NCBI GenBank assembly: GCA_964467345.1
Contig: CAYXPY010000022.1
Coordinates: 1-30,682, forward strand
Reading direction: 5' to 3'
DNA from: SM1-50 sp964467345
Lineage (GTDB): Archaea; Thermoplasmatota; E2; DHVEG-1
Length of the DNA stretch: 30,682 nt
Both the position numbers and the translations under genes were made by a program. The number at the start of each line of letters is the position of its first letter. Position 1 is the stretch's first letter. Positions 1 to 7,963 of the stretch are shown piece after piece. The notes beneath the pieces were generated by a model. It ran no database searches and was not told the DNA's origin. It worked only from the letters and a program-made list of their open reading frames with translations.

Positions 1-1
1 T

Positions 2-934
2 TTATGTGGTCATTATGACACGGTCGCTGGCGCCCCCGGCGCTGACGATGACGGCTCTGGGACCGCTGCTGTGCTGGCGGTCGCTTCTGTTCTTCGCAAC
101 TACGCGTTTAATCATACGATCCGGTTTATCACCTTCTCTGGTGAGGAGGTCGGGACGTATGGGAGTTTTACCTATGCACGGGATGCGGCTCTGCGGGGTG
201 ATAACATCGTCGCGGTGCTGAACATGGACATGATCGGATATGCAAGTACGACAGAGGGGGGAAAGATCCTTCGGTTTTTCCCACCGGACCGGTCTGTCTG
301 GGTTGGGGAGTATGCACGGATGATCAGTCTGAAATACAACGACCTCATCGATATGACCGTCGACATCCTCCCAGGCTATCGTGGTGCTGATAACCAGGCG
401 TTTGTCGATTATGGGTACGATGGCGTCTGGATCGCGCATCAGGATGGGTACCCCTGGGGTCATTCACCGGAAGATACCTCAGATAAACTGAATTGGTCGT
501 ATTATGTAAAAGCGACCAAGCTGATGACTGCGATTACCGCTGAGATTGCGCAAAAACCAATCGATGTCCAGGTTGTTATCCGACAGCCTTCTGAGGGTCA
601 TACGTATTTTTTCAAACGAGTTCTTTTCGAAAGTGCTTTTGGGAAGAAATATCATGCTGGGTTTCGTGGGTTAACCATCATCCTTGGAGGAAAAACAGTC
701 GCACGTGCTGAAGTGTTCAGCAAAGAGCCTATCAAGTACGTCGTTTTCAGTATTGATGGGTATTTTATGTTTTGGGACTCAGAGCCTCCGTTCGAATGGA
801 CGATGCAGGGATGGTTCTATCCGATAAATGGACGGCATCTCATGAATGTGTACGCCTATACGATTTCAGGGGAAATGGCGTATGATGAAATGGATGTGTT
901 CATGCTTTCCATAGCGACATCATATAAGAATTAA
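2..934 (+). CDS. M28 family metallopeptidase (5' end cut by window edge)
   Basis: The reading frame is open from base 2, so the N-terminus lies outside the window; 310 residues are visible. The zinc-peptidase motifs of family M28 are all here: GHYD at the extreme start (first His/Asp motif), GADDDGSG with the bridging Asp, FSGEEVG with the catalytic Glu pair, NMDMIGY with the next Asp ligand, and GHSPEDT with the last His. M28 enzymes are co-catalytic two-zinc aminopeptidases or carboxypeptidases. After the peptidase domain (about residues 1-180) there is a beta-rich, Ig-like C-terminal part (about 185-310), as in the paralogue at 6509-7831, which shares almost the same RFITFSGEEVG segment. 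By analogy with that paralogue it is probably secreted, though its signal peptide is not visible. The family call is firm; the substrate is unknown. Confidence 0.93.
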   Translation, partial: LCGHYDTVAGAPGADDDGSGTAAVLAVASVLRNYAFNHTIRFITFSGEEVGTYGSFTYARDAALRGDNIVAVLNMDMIGYASTTEGGKILRFFPPDRSVWVGEYARMISLKYNDLIDMTVDILPGYRGADNQAFVDYGYDGVWIAHQDGYPWGHSPEDTSDKLNWSYYVKATKLMTAITAEIAQKPIDVQVVIRQPSEGHTYFFKRVLFESAFGKKYHAGFRGLTIILGGKTVARAEVFSKEPIKYVVFSIDGYFMFWDSEPPFEWTMQGWFYPINGRHLMNVYAYTISGEMAYDEMDVFMLSIATSYKN

Positions 935-946
935 TCACAAGGGAAT

Positions 947-957
947 GGTTTTATAGG
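947..957 (+). promoter_or_regulatory. TATA box for the secreted pyroglutamyl peptidase
   Basis: The sequence GGTTTTATAGG is centred about 26 bp before the ATG at 979. This is the usual archaeal TATA-to-start distance and suggests a leaderless or near-leaderless transcript. It is the reason for choosing the ATG at 979 over the GTG at 976. Confidence 0.5.
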
Positions 958-978
958 GAAACAACATATAAAAATGTG

Positions 979-1644
979 ATGAATGTTCGGCATACAGCAT
1001 GTTTCCTTAGTGTTCTGCTACTGATCGTTCCTCTGGTTTTCACCAGTGTTTCGGCCGGGACAGTTGTTCTTGTGACCGGGTTTGAGCCGTTTGGTGTGCA
1101 TGCGATCAATCCGTCGCAGATAATCGCTGATACACTTAATGGAACGATCATTAATGATGCTGAAATCATTGGAATCGTGTTGCCTGTTGATTTTAACAGA
1201 TCAATAGAAAAAGCAAGAGAGGCGATTGAGCAGTACCACCCGGATGTTGTTCTGAGTCTTGGGCTTGCTGCTCGTTCTAAGGTAATCAAAGTGGAAAAAA
1301 TCGCAGTCAACCTTAAACGTTTTCCAAGGGATGATGGGACCTGGTCGTTTCCGCAGCGTATCCAGAGCAATGGTCCGTTCGTTCGGATAACAACACTTGA
1401 TGCAGGGGGTATCGCACGGGAGATGCGACAGGCAGGTATCCCGGCACGGCAGAGTTTTTTTGCAGGGATGTATATCTGTAATTCCTTGTTCTATGGTTTG
1501 TTAGGGGACAGCAAGGAAAACAACATGACTGCCACGGTTGGTTTCATCCATGTGCCCTTGTTGGTTTCTCAGGATCCCGCAGGGATGGCTTTGGACACCC
1601 TGGTTGACGCTGTGAAAATAGCAATCCAGAGCTGCGTGGGATAG
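979..1644 (+). CDS. pcp: Secreted pyroglutamyl-peptidase I (family C15)
   Basis: Removes N-terminal pyroglutamate from peptides. The core matches family C15: VLVTGFEPFG near the start and INPS. Counted from the upstream in-frame GTG at 976, the catalytic triad is E107 (in VEKIAVN), C168 (in GMYICNSLFY) and H192 (in GFIHVP). Unlike typical Pcp, which is cytosolic and begins right at the VTGFEPFG strand, this protein has about 26 extra N-terminal residues forming a basic, hydrophobic, Ala-ending signal peptide (LSVLLLIVPLVF then SVSAG). Export is therefore predicted. It follows the secreted M28 peptidase by about 40 bp and would complement it by opening pyroglutamate-blocked peptides. A GTG three bases upstream (976) is an alternative start. 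Confidence 0.9.
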   Translation: MNVRHTACFLSVLLLIVPLVFTSVSAGTVVLVTGFEPFGVHAINPSQIIADTLNGTIINDAEIIGIVLPVDFNRSIEKAREAIEQYHPDVVLSLGLAARSKVIKVEKIAVNLKRFPRDDGTWSFPQRIQSNGPFVRITTLDAGGIAREMRQAGIPARQSFFAGMYICNSLFYGLLGDSKENNMTATVGFIHVPLLVSQDPAGMALDTLVDAVKIAIQSCVG

Positions 1645-1675
1645 GTTTTTTGATTTGAGTAGACAAAAAGGAATA

Positions 1676-1975
1676 ATGTTTATAAGGAAAGATTTGCTGA
1701 CAACATCGATGAGAGAGATTACGAAAGCACAACTCACTATTGGATTGCTTGCGTTTTTTGCGACGATTTGGGATAATATCCTGAACAAATCATACCCTGA
1801 TGTCTTGTTTCTTGGTGGGATGATTGTGTTGCAGCTGGTCTTGTTGCTGGTGTTGTCCTATGTTATCATCGCGTTGCTGGAATGGGTAAAGGTCTTTGAT
1901 TTGAAAACCAACTCCATTCTCACGCTGCTCGTCTTGGTGACATTAAAGCTGTTAACCATCATTAAGGTCGTCTAG
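1676..1975 (+). CDS. Small membrane protein, unknown function
   Basis: A 99-residue protein if started at the ATG at 1676, which has an AAAGGA ribosome-binding site just upstream; a longer form from TTG at 1655 is possible but lacks such a site. Three hydrophobic segments are visible: about residues 20-34 (LTIGLLAFFATIW), 46-67 (VLFLGGMIVLQLVLLLVLSYVII) and 82-97 (ILTLLVLVTLKLLTII). The N-terminus is basic. It starts 31 bp after the pyroglutamyl peptidase and may be cotranscribed. I do not recognise a family; a tri-spanning integral membrane protein is all that can be said. Confidence 0.65.
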   Translation: MFIRKDLLTTSMREITKAQLTIGLLAFFATIWDNILNKSYPDVLFLGGMIVLQLVLLLVLSYVIIALLEWVKVFDLKTNSILTLLVLVTLKLLTIIKVV

Positions 1976-2007
1976 GTAGTTCTCACGGTATGAACGTTTT
2001 TTTTCAA

Positions 2008-4509
2008 TCAGGACGAGTTTTCAATCAACTTCCCTAGGAGAACTCCCATGAAGGGGAAACGATTGACTATTTTTTCATAGATCCATTGGAGGATCGGATG
2101 CGATGGTTGGAACTCCAGAGGCATCGTGATTGACAGGGGGTCAGACCATTCGCTTTCATCACCTTTGACATCCTGTGCTTTTACCGTGATATTGTATCTT
2201 CCTTCTTCGGTCCATGCATGTCGTGCAAAGGCTTCAGCACCTGAATCAAATGGTCCTATCCACCCACTGTATGTTCCGTCACCCCAGGAGAAATTATAAT
2301 AGAGCCTATCACCGTCAACATCGATTGCTGACGTCTTGTACATATATTCAACGTTTGGTTTTCCCTCTAGAGAGCCTGTTGGTCTGTTAGGTTTTTGTGG
2401 TCGTTGATTCAACAGGAAACTGTCAGAATAGTAAAGATAGTTGTGTGCTGTCGTCATAAGGGATACTGCCTCGTCGATCGATGAGCCTGTTTTGTTGAAC
2501 TGAATGACTCCGTTTTCATCGGTCAGTCCTGTTCGATAGAACCCACTGTCTTGGTAGAGACAGACACGAGCTCCTTTGATTGGATTCCCATTTGCTTCTA
2601 CGGTCACCTGAATGGCGTCTGAAGGGAACGTATAGGTCGCCTCAAGAGTGCCGGGTAATGCTGTGTATATATCTAACGCGGGGTCGCCAAAGACGTGGAA
2701 CAGTTCGAATTCGTATTCTTCTAAATCCCAAGGATCTCCCCAGGTATCTGCCATGAATGCTTTCCCATAATTGAGTATCTCACCGAGATGATACAGGGCG
2801 ATTTCAGTTCCTACCTCGGTATCAAATTCCGGCCAGATCGCATCATACATGCCTCTGCATAAGTAGTCATTATAGCCACTGTAGCTAATATCTGAGGCAC
2901 CAAAGACGGCGACAGCGCCTCCATCATCTTTTCTGAGGAATTCTTCGCAGAAGCACTCCAGAGTATCAAACTTCCCTGTTAAACAGTTAAGACTGAACAC
3001 GACAGGAAGGAGTTCCCCATTCGAAAAACTATCGAAATGCTCCGTGGTAAAATAGGGATCCCCCCATCCAGACTCCATCCCATGGTCCCGATGATTTAAG
3101 ATGAAAATACCTTGTTGAATGGCATTTATGATATCGGTAGCGTCTCCATCCCAGCCGAAGGTGGGTCGTAAGAGTTCAGCAGGTAACGGTTCCCCATTCG
3201 CATAATAACCATTGTTATAGTTGGTTGGGTTTATGTAGGAATCAGTACAGTAGATCCGCTGACCAGTGTATCCTTGTGAAAGGAGGTAATCTCTGACTTC
3301 TTCAGAGGTGAGTACGAACCGTCGGTCCTCATACCCGTTTGTATCATCATCCTGAAAGTAAGCTGCAACAACGAAGTTGGTGTAAAAGCTGGATACCTGG
3401 GGAGGGGTTTGTTCATAGGTTAAAATCTTCTGAACCATAACTTCTGCCTGAGCAGGGGTATCCGCAGGGATACGCCCAATGTAAATATCAGGGTAGTAGT
3501 CTGTTCCCTCAACAGCGGCGTACCAAAGATCAGTGGCAACACCGTTCAGATAGGTTGTTGGGACAAATTCGGCATCACCGAAGAGGAGGATATACGAAGG
3601 TCGTGGCACCCAGGTGTTATAGGCATTAATGATAAATTGACGTATTTGTTGATAGGTCGATCCGATATCTGAGACATTTATGGTTTTTGTCTGAAATCCT
3701 GTTTGGTATTTCCAGGAGGCAAGCTCTTCTGCCTGATTGTAATAATTCTGATGGGTGATGATGAGGTAATCACAGCCGAGTTCTTTGCTGGTGGTTTGTT
3801 CCTGGAAGAGCGTATTTTTTACAAACGTATGCCAGTTGGTAAACATGTTTTCATACAGAGGATAAAATGCTTTTTGTGTGTAGTTTGGTTCAACACCCAA
3901 GGGCCCATCTGGAGAAAATGTCAGTCTGATGATGATGGTATCATAGATGGTGACTGTCTTTTGATTAGGATTATACTGGACGGGGTTGAATCTGATTTTC
4001 AGAAAGGGGATGTCTCGTATCTTACCTGAACTGACAATCTCAGCGGTACACTGAGGGAAGAATGCATCTTGTTGATACGCTGATTCATCGTATGCAAACA
4101 CGGTTCCTTCATCGTTTTGACTGTCCGCTTGTGGGTTTTGTACCGGATAGAGTGTTTCAACGTGGCGCGTTTCTCTGATATGCGTATTGACTATCTCAAG
4201 GGAACAGTGATATGTTGATGCAGCCACTATTTTTGTTACCGCTGGTGTTTGTGGGTTGCCGATTTCTCCGATAAATCCTGCGTTTGGTATCTCAAACTGG
4301 ATGAAATTGCCCAGGTCGTTTGAAAATTTTTTTTCAAGTAATTCTGATAGATGGAACGTGACGAGCAGTTCATTTGCAGTGGGATATTCATACGACACCA
4401 TAGTTTGTTTTTCGTTTTCTTGTTCTGCCAGAACATCAGCTTTGGGTATTGATACTAAAAGAACAATACCGATAAAAACGACAAGGATCGCACTTTTCTT
4501 ATTTTTCAT
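2008..4509 (-). CDS. Secreted C25 (gingipain-like) cysteine peptidase with PKD-like domain
   Basis: The protein has 833 residues. The N-terminal signal peptide is KKSAILVVFIGIVLLVSIP. A propeptide-like region follows, then a C25 catalytic domain with DYLIITHQNYY, YILLFGDAEFVP and DYYPDIYIGRIP, typical of the gingipain caspase-like fold. The catalytic dyad is His476 in LNHRDHG and Cys509 in SLNCLTG, 33 residues apart, the same spacing as His and Cys in gingipain R. After the peptidase come a short beta domain (about 630-700) and a PKD-like domain (about 705-800) with WGDGTYSGW and AFARHAW. The chain ends in a hydrophobic RFPFMGVLLGKL tail. A TATA-like TTTATATA lies near 4543-4551. The role is probably extracellular protein degradation or processing of surface proteins; cleavage specificity cannot be read from sequence. 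Confidence 0.92.
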   Translation of the reverse strand: MKNKKSAILVVFIGIVLLVSIPKADVLAEQENEKQTMVSYEYPTANELLVTFHLSELLEKKFSNDLGNFIQFEIPNAGFIGEIGNPQTPAVTKIVAASTYHCSLEIVNTHIRETRHVETLYPVQNPQADSQNDEGTVFAYDESAYQQDAFFPQCTAEIVSSGKIRDIPFLKIRFNPVQYNPNQKTVTIYDTIIIRLTFSPDGPLGVEPNYTQKAFYPLYENMFTNWHTFVKNTLFQEQTTSKELGCDYLIITHQNYYNQAEELASWKYQTGFQTKTINVSDIGSTYQQIRQFIINAYNTWVPRPSYILLFGDAEFVPTTYLNGVATDLWYAAVEGTDYYPDIYIGRIPADTPAQAEVMVQKILTYEQTPPQVSSFYTNFVVAAYFQDDDTNGYEDRRFVLTSEEVRDYLLSQGYTGQRIYCTDSYINPTNYNNGYYANGEPLPAELLRPTFGWDGDATDIINAIQQGIFILNHRDHGMESGWGDPYFTTEHFDSFSNGELLPVVFSLNCLTGKFDTLECFCEEFLRKDDGGAVAVFGASDISYSGYNDYLCRGMYDAIWPEFDTEVGTEIALYHLGEILNYGKAFMADTWGDPWDLEEYEFELFHVFGDPALDIYTALPGTLEATYTFPSDAIQVTVEANGNPIKGARVCLYQDSGFYRTGLTDENGVIQFNKTGSSIDEAVSLMTTAHNYLYYSDSFLLNQRPQKPNRPTGSLEGKPNVEYMYKTSAIDVDGDRLYYNFSWGDGTYSGWIGPFDSGAEAFARHAWTEEGRYNITVKAQDVKGDESEWSDPLSITMPLEFQPSHPILQWIYEKIVNRFPFMGVLLGKLIENSS

Positions 4510-4542
4510 CAGGTGATACCCCCCTTCGGGAAATCTCTCTCT

Positions 4543-4551
4543 GTTTATATA
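4543..4551 (-). promoter_or_regulatory. TATA box for the C25 peptidase gene
   Basis: The minus strand carries a run reading as CAATATATAAAC over this interval. Its centre is about 38 bp upstream of the ATG at 4509, predicting a transcript start near 4521 and a short leader. Confidence 0.4.
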
Positions 4552-4647
4552 TTGGATAAGACTATAAAAAGATAGCAGTCATGTTCTTCACAACCTTTTT
4601 GTGTTTGGTTACGATTTATGATAAAATAGTCGTCCCTTACGCAGTCA

Positions 4648-5568
4648 TTATTCTTTTTTTTGTGCGGTGATATCTTTCATGATGTGAATGTAACTTACCA
4701 TTTCGCTATTATCTGAGAGGATGGGCGATGCAGTGATTTGAAGATATTTCCCCAGATGTGGTTCGAAGAATTCAACAGTTGTAGGTTTTTGTGTTTGTTG
4801 GGCATCAGCGCATGGACAGGAGGAATGTGCAGTGTCTTTCCCATGCAGGAGTTGATAACATTTTTTCCCAATACACTCCTTTTGCGTCATATGGAGAAAT
4901 TCAGCAAAGGATCGGTTTGCCTTCAGGATTATGAAATTGTTGTCTTGGATGAACACCATGTCGGTGATGGCATTGAAGGTTGACTCCCATTCTGTGAGTG
5001 CCTGTTTCATTTTTTCTTCTGTTTGTTTGCGTTCGGTGACATCCTCGATAAGCAGGGTGACTCCGGGTTCGCCGTCGTCAAAGGTGGTGGGGATGTGCTT
5101 GATTCTGAGATGGTAGGTCTTGTCCGGGAGTGTGTATTTTTTCTCTATGGTGAGTTCTTTTCCATCCAGTGCTCTGCGGGTGTTGTGTGCCAGTTCAGGG
5201 ATTGGAAGGTGGGCTTGGATGACTGTTTCGATGGAATGTCCTATGAGGTCTGAGCGGGTGGTGTGGCAGAAACGCAGGAAATTGTCACTTGCCTGGATGA
5301 ATGTTAGGTCCTTATCAAGTACGACGATGTAGTCATGGGTGAAAGTGAGCAATGCGGAGAGGGGGATGCGGGATGAGGGGAAGAAGACTTTTGCTGGCCC
5401 GAAGGTGACCATTTCTGCATGGCCCGAGATGAGCAGGATGTCGAGGTATTTGGCCACAGAGTTCCGGTTGATGTGGATTTTTCTGGAGATGTCGGTGACG
5501 GTCATGCCTTTGGGGTTGTTTTTGAGTATGGTTTTTATCTGTGTGAGTTCCTCTTGGTAGCTGTCCAC
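4648..5568 (-). CDS. HTH-PAS-PAS sensory transcription regulator
   Basis: The protein has 306 residues. Residues 1-65 form a winged-helix-type HTH (MTVTDISRKIHINRNSVAKYLDIL). Two PAS domains follow: about 72-175, ending in the typical LLIEDVTERKQ, and about 188-302, ending in HIMKDITAQKK. The second PAS carries a Cys-containing loop (HGKDTAHSSCPCADA) as in many archaeal PAS proteins, where it might bind a cofactor or sense redox (inference). No histidine kinase or receiver domain is present, so this looks like a one-component regulator that binds DNA directly. Inverted repeats around the upstream TATA box are candidate autoregulatory operators. The ATG at 5568 is chosen because the HTH begins right after it. 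Confidence 0.87.
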   Translation of the reverse strand: MDSYQEELTQIKTILKNNPKGMTVTDISRKIHINRNSVAKYLDILLISGHAEMVTFGPAKVFFPSSRIPLSALLTFTHDYIVVLDKDLTFIQASDNFLRFCHTTRSDLIGHSIETVIQAHLPIPELAHNTRRALDGKELTIEKKYTLPDKTYHLRIKHIPTTFDDGEPGVTLLIEDVTERKQTEEKMKQALTEWESTFNAITDMVFIQDNNFIILKANRSFAEFLHMTQKECIGKKCYQLLHGKDTAHSSCPCADAQQTQKPTTVEFFEPHLGKYLQITASPILSDNSEMVSYIHIMKDITAQKKE

Positions 5569-5607
5569 GACCGATTATCCGTTGGTGTGTATTTATGCAT
5601 TTCGTTA

Positions 5608-5694
5608 TTGCCAGTCGATATTGCCATGCAAAGAACGAAAAGTATATATAATAAATAATGGATTCGATTATTGCCAAGCACATATGCATGGCAA
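5608..5694 (-). promoter_or_regulatory. Promoter with TTGCCA operator-like repeats for the HTH-PAS gene
   Basis: A TATA stretch (TATATATAATAAATAA, about 5643-5658) is flanked by copies of TTGCCA: at 5608-5613, within TTGCCATGCAA at 5621-5631, and at 5671-5676 paired with inverted TGGCAA at 5689-5694. TTGCCATGCAA at 5621-5631 and TGCATGGCAA at 5685-5694 are reverse complements over 10 bases. The first group sits between the TATA box and the predicted transcript start near 5620, where a bound regulator would block transcription. The neighbouring HTH protein is the obvious candidate binder; this is inference. Confidence 0.5.
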
Positions 5695-5972
5695 AGTGGT
5701 GAAGGGATAAAACACTATGAAATCTCCTCTAATACACCAACAACGACAAACGCACATCCAAAAAAACGCCTGGGGGAGTAAAGTACATGTAAACCCACTA
5801 TCACGCCATACCTCTTCTCCTCATCTCTTCCCACATCCCATCCTACTACACAAACACCGGAAAAAAGATCCTTCCTCCTATGATGAGGTACCTCTGCTTG
5901 TCTAAGCATCCCATCTTTCCTTTTCCCAAGGGGTACCTCACTTCATCCTTTTCAACCAAGGTATTTTGCTGT

Positions 5973-6004
5973 TTTGACAGTTGGTCAAATAATGTTTATA
6001 TATG
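5973..6004 (+). promoter_or_regulatory. TATA box with upstream inverted repeat, response regulator gene
   Basis: TTTATATATG at 5995-6004 is centred about 27 bp before the ATG at 6027, predicting a leaderless transcript. Directly upstream is a perfect inverted repeat, TTTGAC at 5973-5978 and GTCAAA at 5984-5989, with a 5-bp spacer. This is a good candidate transcription-factor site abutting the BRE/TATA element. Confidence 0.5.
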
Positions 6005-6026
6005 AAAAGTAGGAAGATATAAACAT

Positions 6027-6434
6027 ATGAACGAACAGCGGTATTATCAAAAAAATATAATGATTGTCGATGACGACCCCGATATCGTACAAAGTCTTCA
6101 ACAGCTCTTTGAAAGGGAAGGATTCCAGGTCACCACCGCAGAGAACGGGAGAAGCTGTCTCGTCGAACTTGAGAAAGGCTTCCAGGGAATCATCCTCCTA
6201 GACCTGATGATGCCAGTCATGGATGGAGCCGAGACCATAAAGAAAATGACCTTCGACGGTTTCATCGAGACAAACACGATCATCGTTCTGACTGCAAAAC
6301 GAATCCAAGGAGAAGAATTCAACGAAATCTACCCCTATATCGCTGATTATATCACCAAACCCTTTGACATAGGCGTTCTCTTACAAACCGTCAAGAAAAT
6401 CGCACAACGACCACCAGTGAAGAGACGGTTCTAA
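6027..6434 (+). CDS. Single-domain response regulator (CheY-like receiver)
   Basis: 135 residues forming one receiver domain and nothing else. The acidic pocket is D15/D16 (IMIVDDDPDI), the phosphoacceptor is D59 (ILLDLMMPVMDG), the switch threonine is T89 (IIVLTAKR) and the conserved lysine is K111 (YITKPFD). With no output domain it must act through a protein partner, for example a histidine kinase in a relay or a regulator. No kinase or chemotaxis gene is in the window. The nearest sensory gene is the divergent HTH-PAS-PAS protein, but a functional link is only suggested by proximity. The start is fixed by the leaderless promoter just upstream. Confidence 0.92.
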   Translation: MNEQRYYQKNIMIVDDDPDIVQSLQQLFEREGFQVTTAENGRSCLVELEKGFQGIILLDLMMPVMDGAETIKKMTFDGFIETNTIIVLTAKRIQGEEFNEIYPYIADYITKPFDIGVLLQTVKKIAQRPPVKRRF

Positions 6435-6470
6435 AAAAACCTATCATTTTTTTAATTTCTATTGGAAAAA

Positions 6471-6480
6471 CTATATAATA
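6471..6480 (+). promoter_or_regulatory. TATA box for the second M28 peptidase
   Basis: CTATATAATA is centred about 33 bp upstream of the ATG at 6509, predicting a transcript start near 6502 with a leader of a few bases. The T-rich stretch just before it (about 6446-6457) can act as the terminator of the preceding response regulator gene. Confidence 0.5.
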
Positions 6481-6508
6481 TTACTTCTGTATTGTGTAGT
6501 AAGGGATT

Positions 6509-7831
6509 ATGAAGAAACCATACCTGCATCATCTACAAACAGCAGTCACACTGTTCATTCTCATATCGATAAGCATCCCGGTCTCATCAGTAACTCTGGT
6601 ATCACAAAAAAATCCAAACACATCAGATGCAGACACACAAACAATACGTCTCACCACAGCAGGGAAAATCGATGAGATCCTTGCCATGATCGATGAAAAC
6701 CTCCTTCTCACCTATCTTCAAACCATCGTTGGTTTTGGACCACGCGTGAGCGGGACATACGGCTGTGAAAAAGCAGCACAATACATCCATACACACTTCA
6801 CAGCAAACGGGCTGCTCACACGATACCAAAACTGGACAGGCTGGGGGAACCGGTTAAACTTCGGTCGCTACCGCAGCCAAAACGTCGAAGGAACATTACT
6901 GGGAACAGATCCCAGAGACACCTCGGTTATTATTTTCAACGCCCATTATGACTCTGTTGCAAAAGGACCCGGGGCAAACGATGATGGCTCAGGCACCGCT
7001 GCTGTGCTTGCCGCAGCATATGCGCTAAGCTGTTTTGATTTCAAACGAACCATACGATTTATCACATTTTCAGGAGAAGAAGTCGGATTGATCGGCAGCC
7101 GAGCATACGCGAAGGAGGCGTACGCACAAAACGATAACATCCTTGTTGAAATCAACGCAGACATGATAGGCCATGACGAAGGCAGCAACAAGATGACGAC
7201 CACCGCAACAGAGGATGCAGGATGGGTCGCAGAACTCTTCCAACGCATCAACACCGAGTATTCAATAGGACTGACCGTCAATCGAGGAACGATCAATCGA
7301 CAACAGAATGGTCTTGGGGGAAGCGATTACGCCGCGTTCCTCCCCTACGGCTGGGAATGCATCGGCTGCTGGGAAGGAGACCATGACCCTAACTTTCATT
7401 CAGCACAAGACAACCTCAGCAACATTAACTTCAGCTATCTCGTCAACACGACCCGCCTCATCGCAGCAACACTAGCATTCCTTGCTGACATCGATGAAAC
7501 ACCCCCGCAGGTACGAATCACCTCACCACGAGTCGGATATCTCTATCAGAACGGCATGAAAAAACGCCAGATCGGGGAGTTCAAGACAACGGTGCTCAAC
7601 GACATCTGGGTCTGGGCTGAGGTTGCTGACGAAACCATCCCGCTTCAACGAGCTGATTTCTATTTCGACGGCACATTGGTCCATACCGATTACGAGTACC
7701 CTTTCCAATGGCAGTTCAACAGATTCTCGCTTCGAAACCATCAAATAACGGTTGTCGTCTATGATGAACTAGGGAGAAACACCACGGACTGGCGAGAGAT
7801 TAAATTTATTAACCTTCTCAAAAAAACCTGA
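6509..7831 (+). CDS. Secreted M28 family metallopeptidase with C-terminal Ig-like domain
   Basis: The protein has 440 residues. An N-terminal signal peptide (TAVTLFILISISIPVSS) is followed by a linker, a propeptide-like segment and the M28 domain (about 60-330). All co-catalytic zinc motifs are intact: H146 and D148 in NAHYDS, D158 in GANDDGSG, E190/E191 in SGEEVG, D218 in NADMIGH and H297 in NFHSAQD. A C-terminal beta domain (about 335-435) begins DETPPQVRITSPRVG and resembles bacterial Ig-like repeats. It is a paralogue of the truncated gene at the left edge; both share the RFITFSGEEVG core. It presumably works outside the cell as an aminopeptidase; the exact substrate is not determinable. 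Confidence 0.95.
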   Translation: MKKPYLHHLQTAVTLFILISISIPVSSVTLVSQKNPNTSDADTQTIRLTTAGKIDEILAMIDENLLLTYLQTIVGFGPRVSGTYGCEKAAQYIHTHFTANGLLTRYQNWTGWGNRLNFGRYRSQNVEGTLLGTDPRDTSVIIFNAHYDSVAKGPGANDDGSGTAAVLAAAYALSCFDFKRTIRFITFSGEEVGLIGSRAYAKEAYAQNDNILVEINADMIGHDEGSNKMTTTATEDAGWVAELFQRINTEYSIGLTVNRGTINRQQNGLGGSDYAAFLPYGWECIGCWEGDHDPNFHSAQDNLSNINFSYLVNTTRLIAATLAFLADIDETPPQVRITSPRVGYLYQNGMKKRQIGEFKTTVLNDIWVWAEVADETIPLQRADFYFDGTLVHTDYEYPFQWQFNRFSLRNHQITVVVYDELGRNTTDWREIKFINLLKKT

Positions 7832-7963
7832 AATGGCTATTAACAAACCATTTCAGCAAACCTCCGAAGAACAGAGCAATACGAGCACAGTCAGAGGAAA
7901 TTTTTTTTATCCAGCTCCATCCTATCCATTTTTAACAGTGAAACAGATAATGTCCTGTGAAGC

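Larger units (their letters stand above)
5569..6026. other. Divergent intergenic region with promoters and inverted repeats, no gene seen
   Basis: This 458-bp stretch separates the minus-strand HTH-PAS gene from the plus-strand response regulator. Its two ends carry TATA boxes with flanking inverted repeats (listed separately). The middle, 5700-5960, is pyrimidine-rich on the plus strand. It contains a 9-bp inverted repeat, TGAGGTACC at 5884-5892 and GGTACCTCA at 5932-5940, and GAGGTACCTC at 5885-5894 is itself a perfect palindrome. Two overlapping frames of about 62-64 codons lie here, but neither shows protein-like composition or a ribosome-binding site. Confidence 0.6.

Noticed and set aside
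5715..5909. Overlapping short ORFs on both strands in the divergent intergenic region
   Set aside because: Both are about 62-64 codons, biased by pyrimidine-rich DNA, without start signals or recognisable features.
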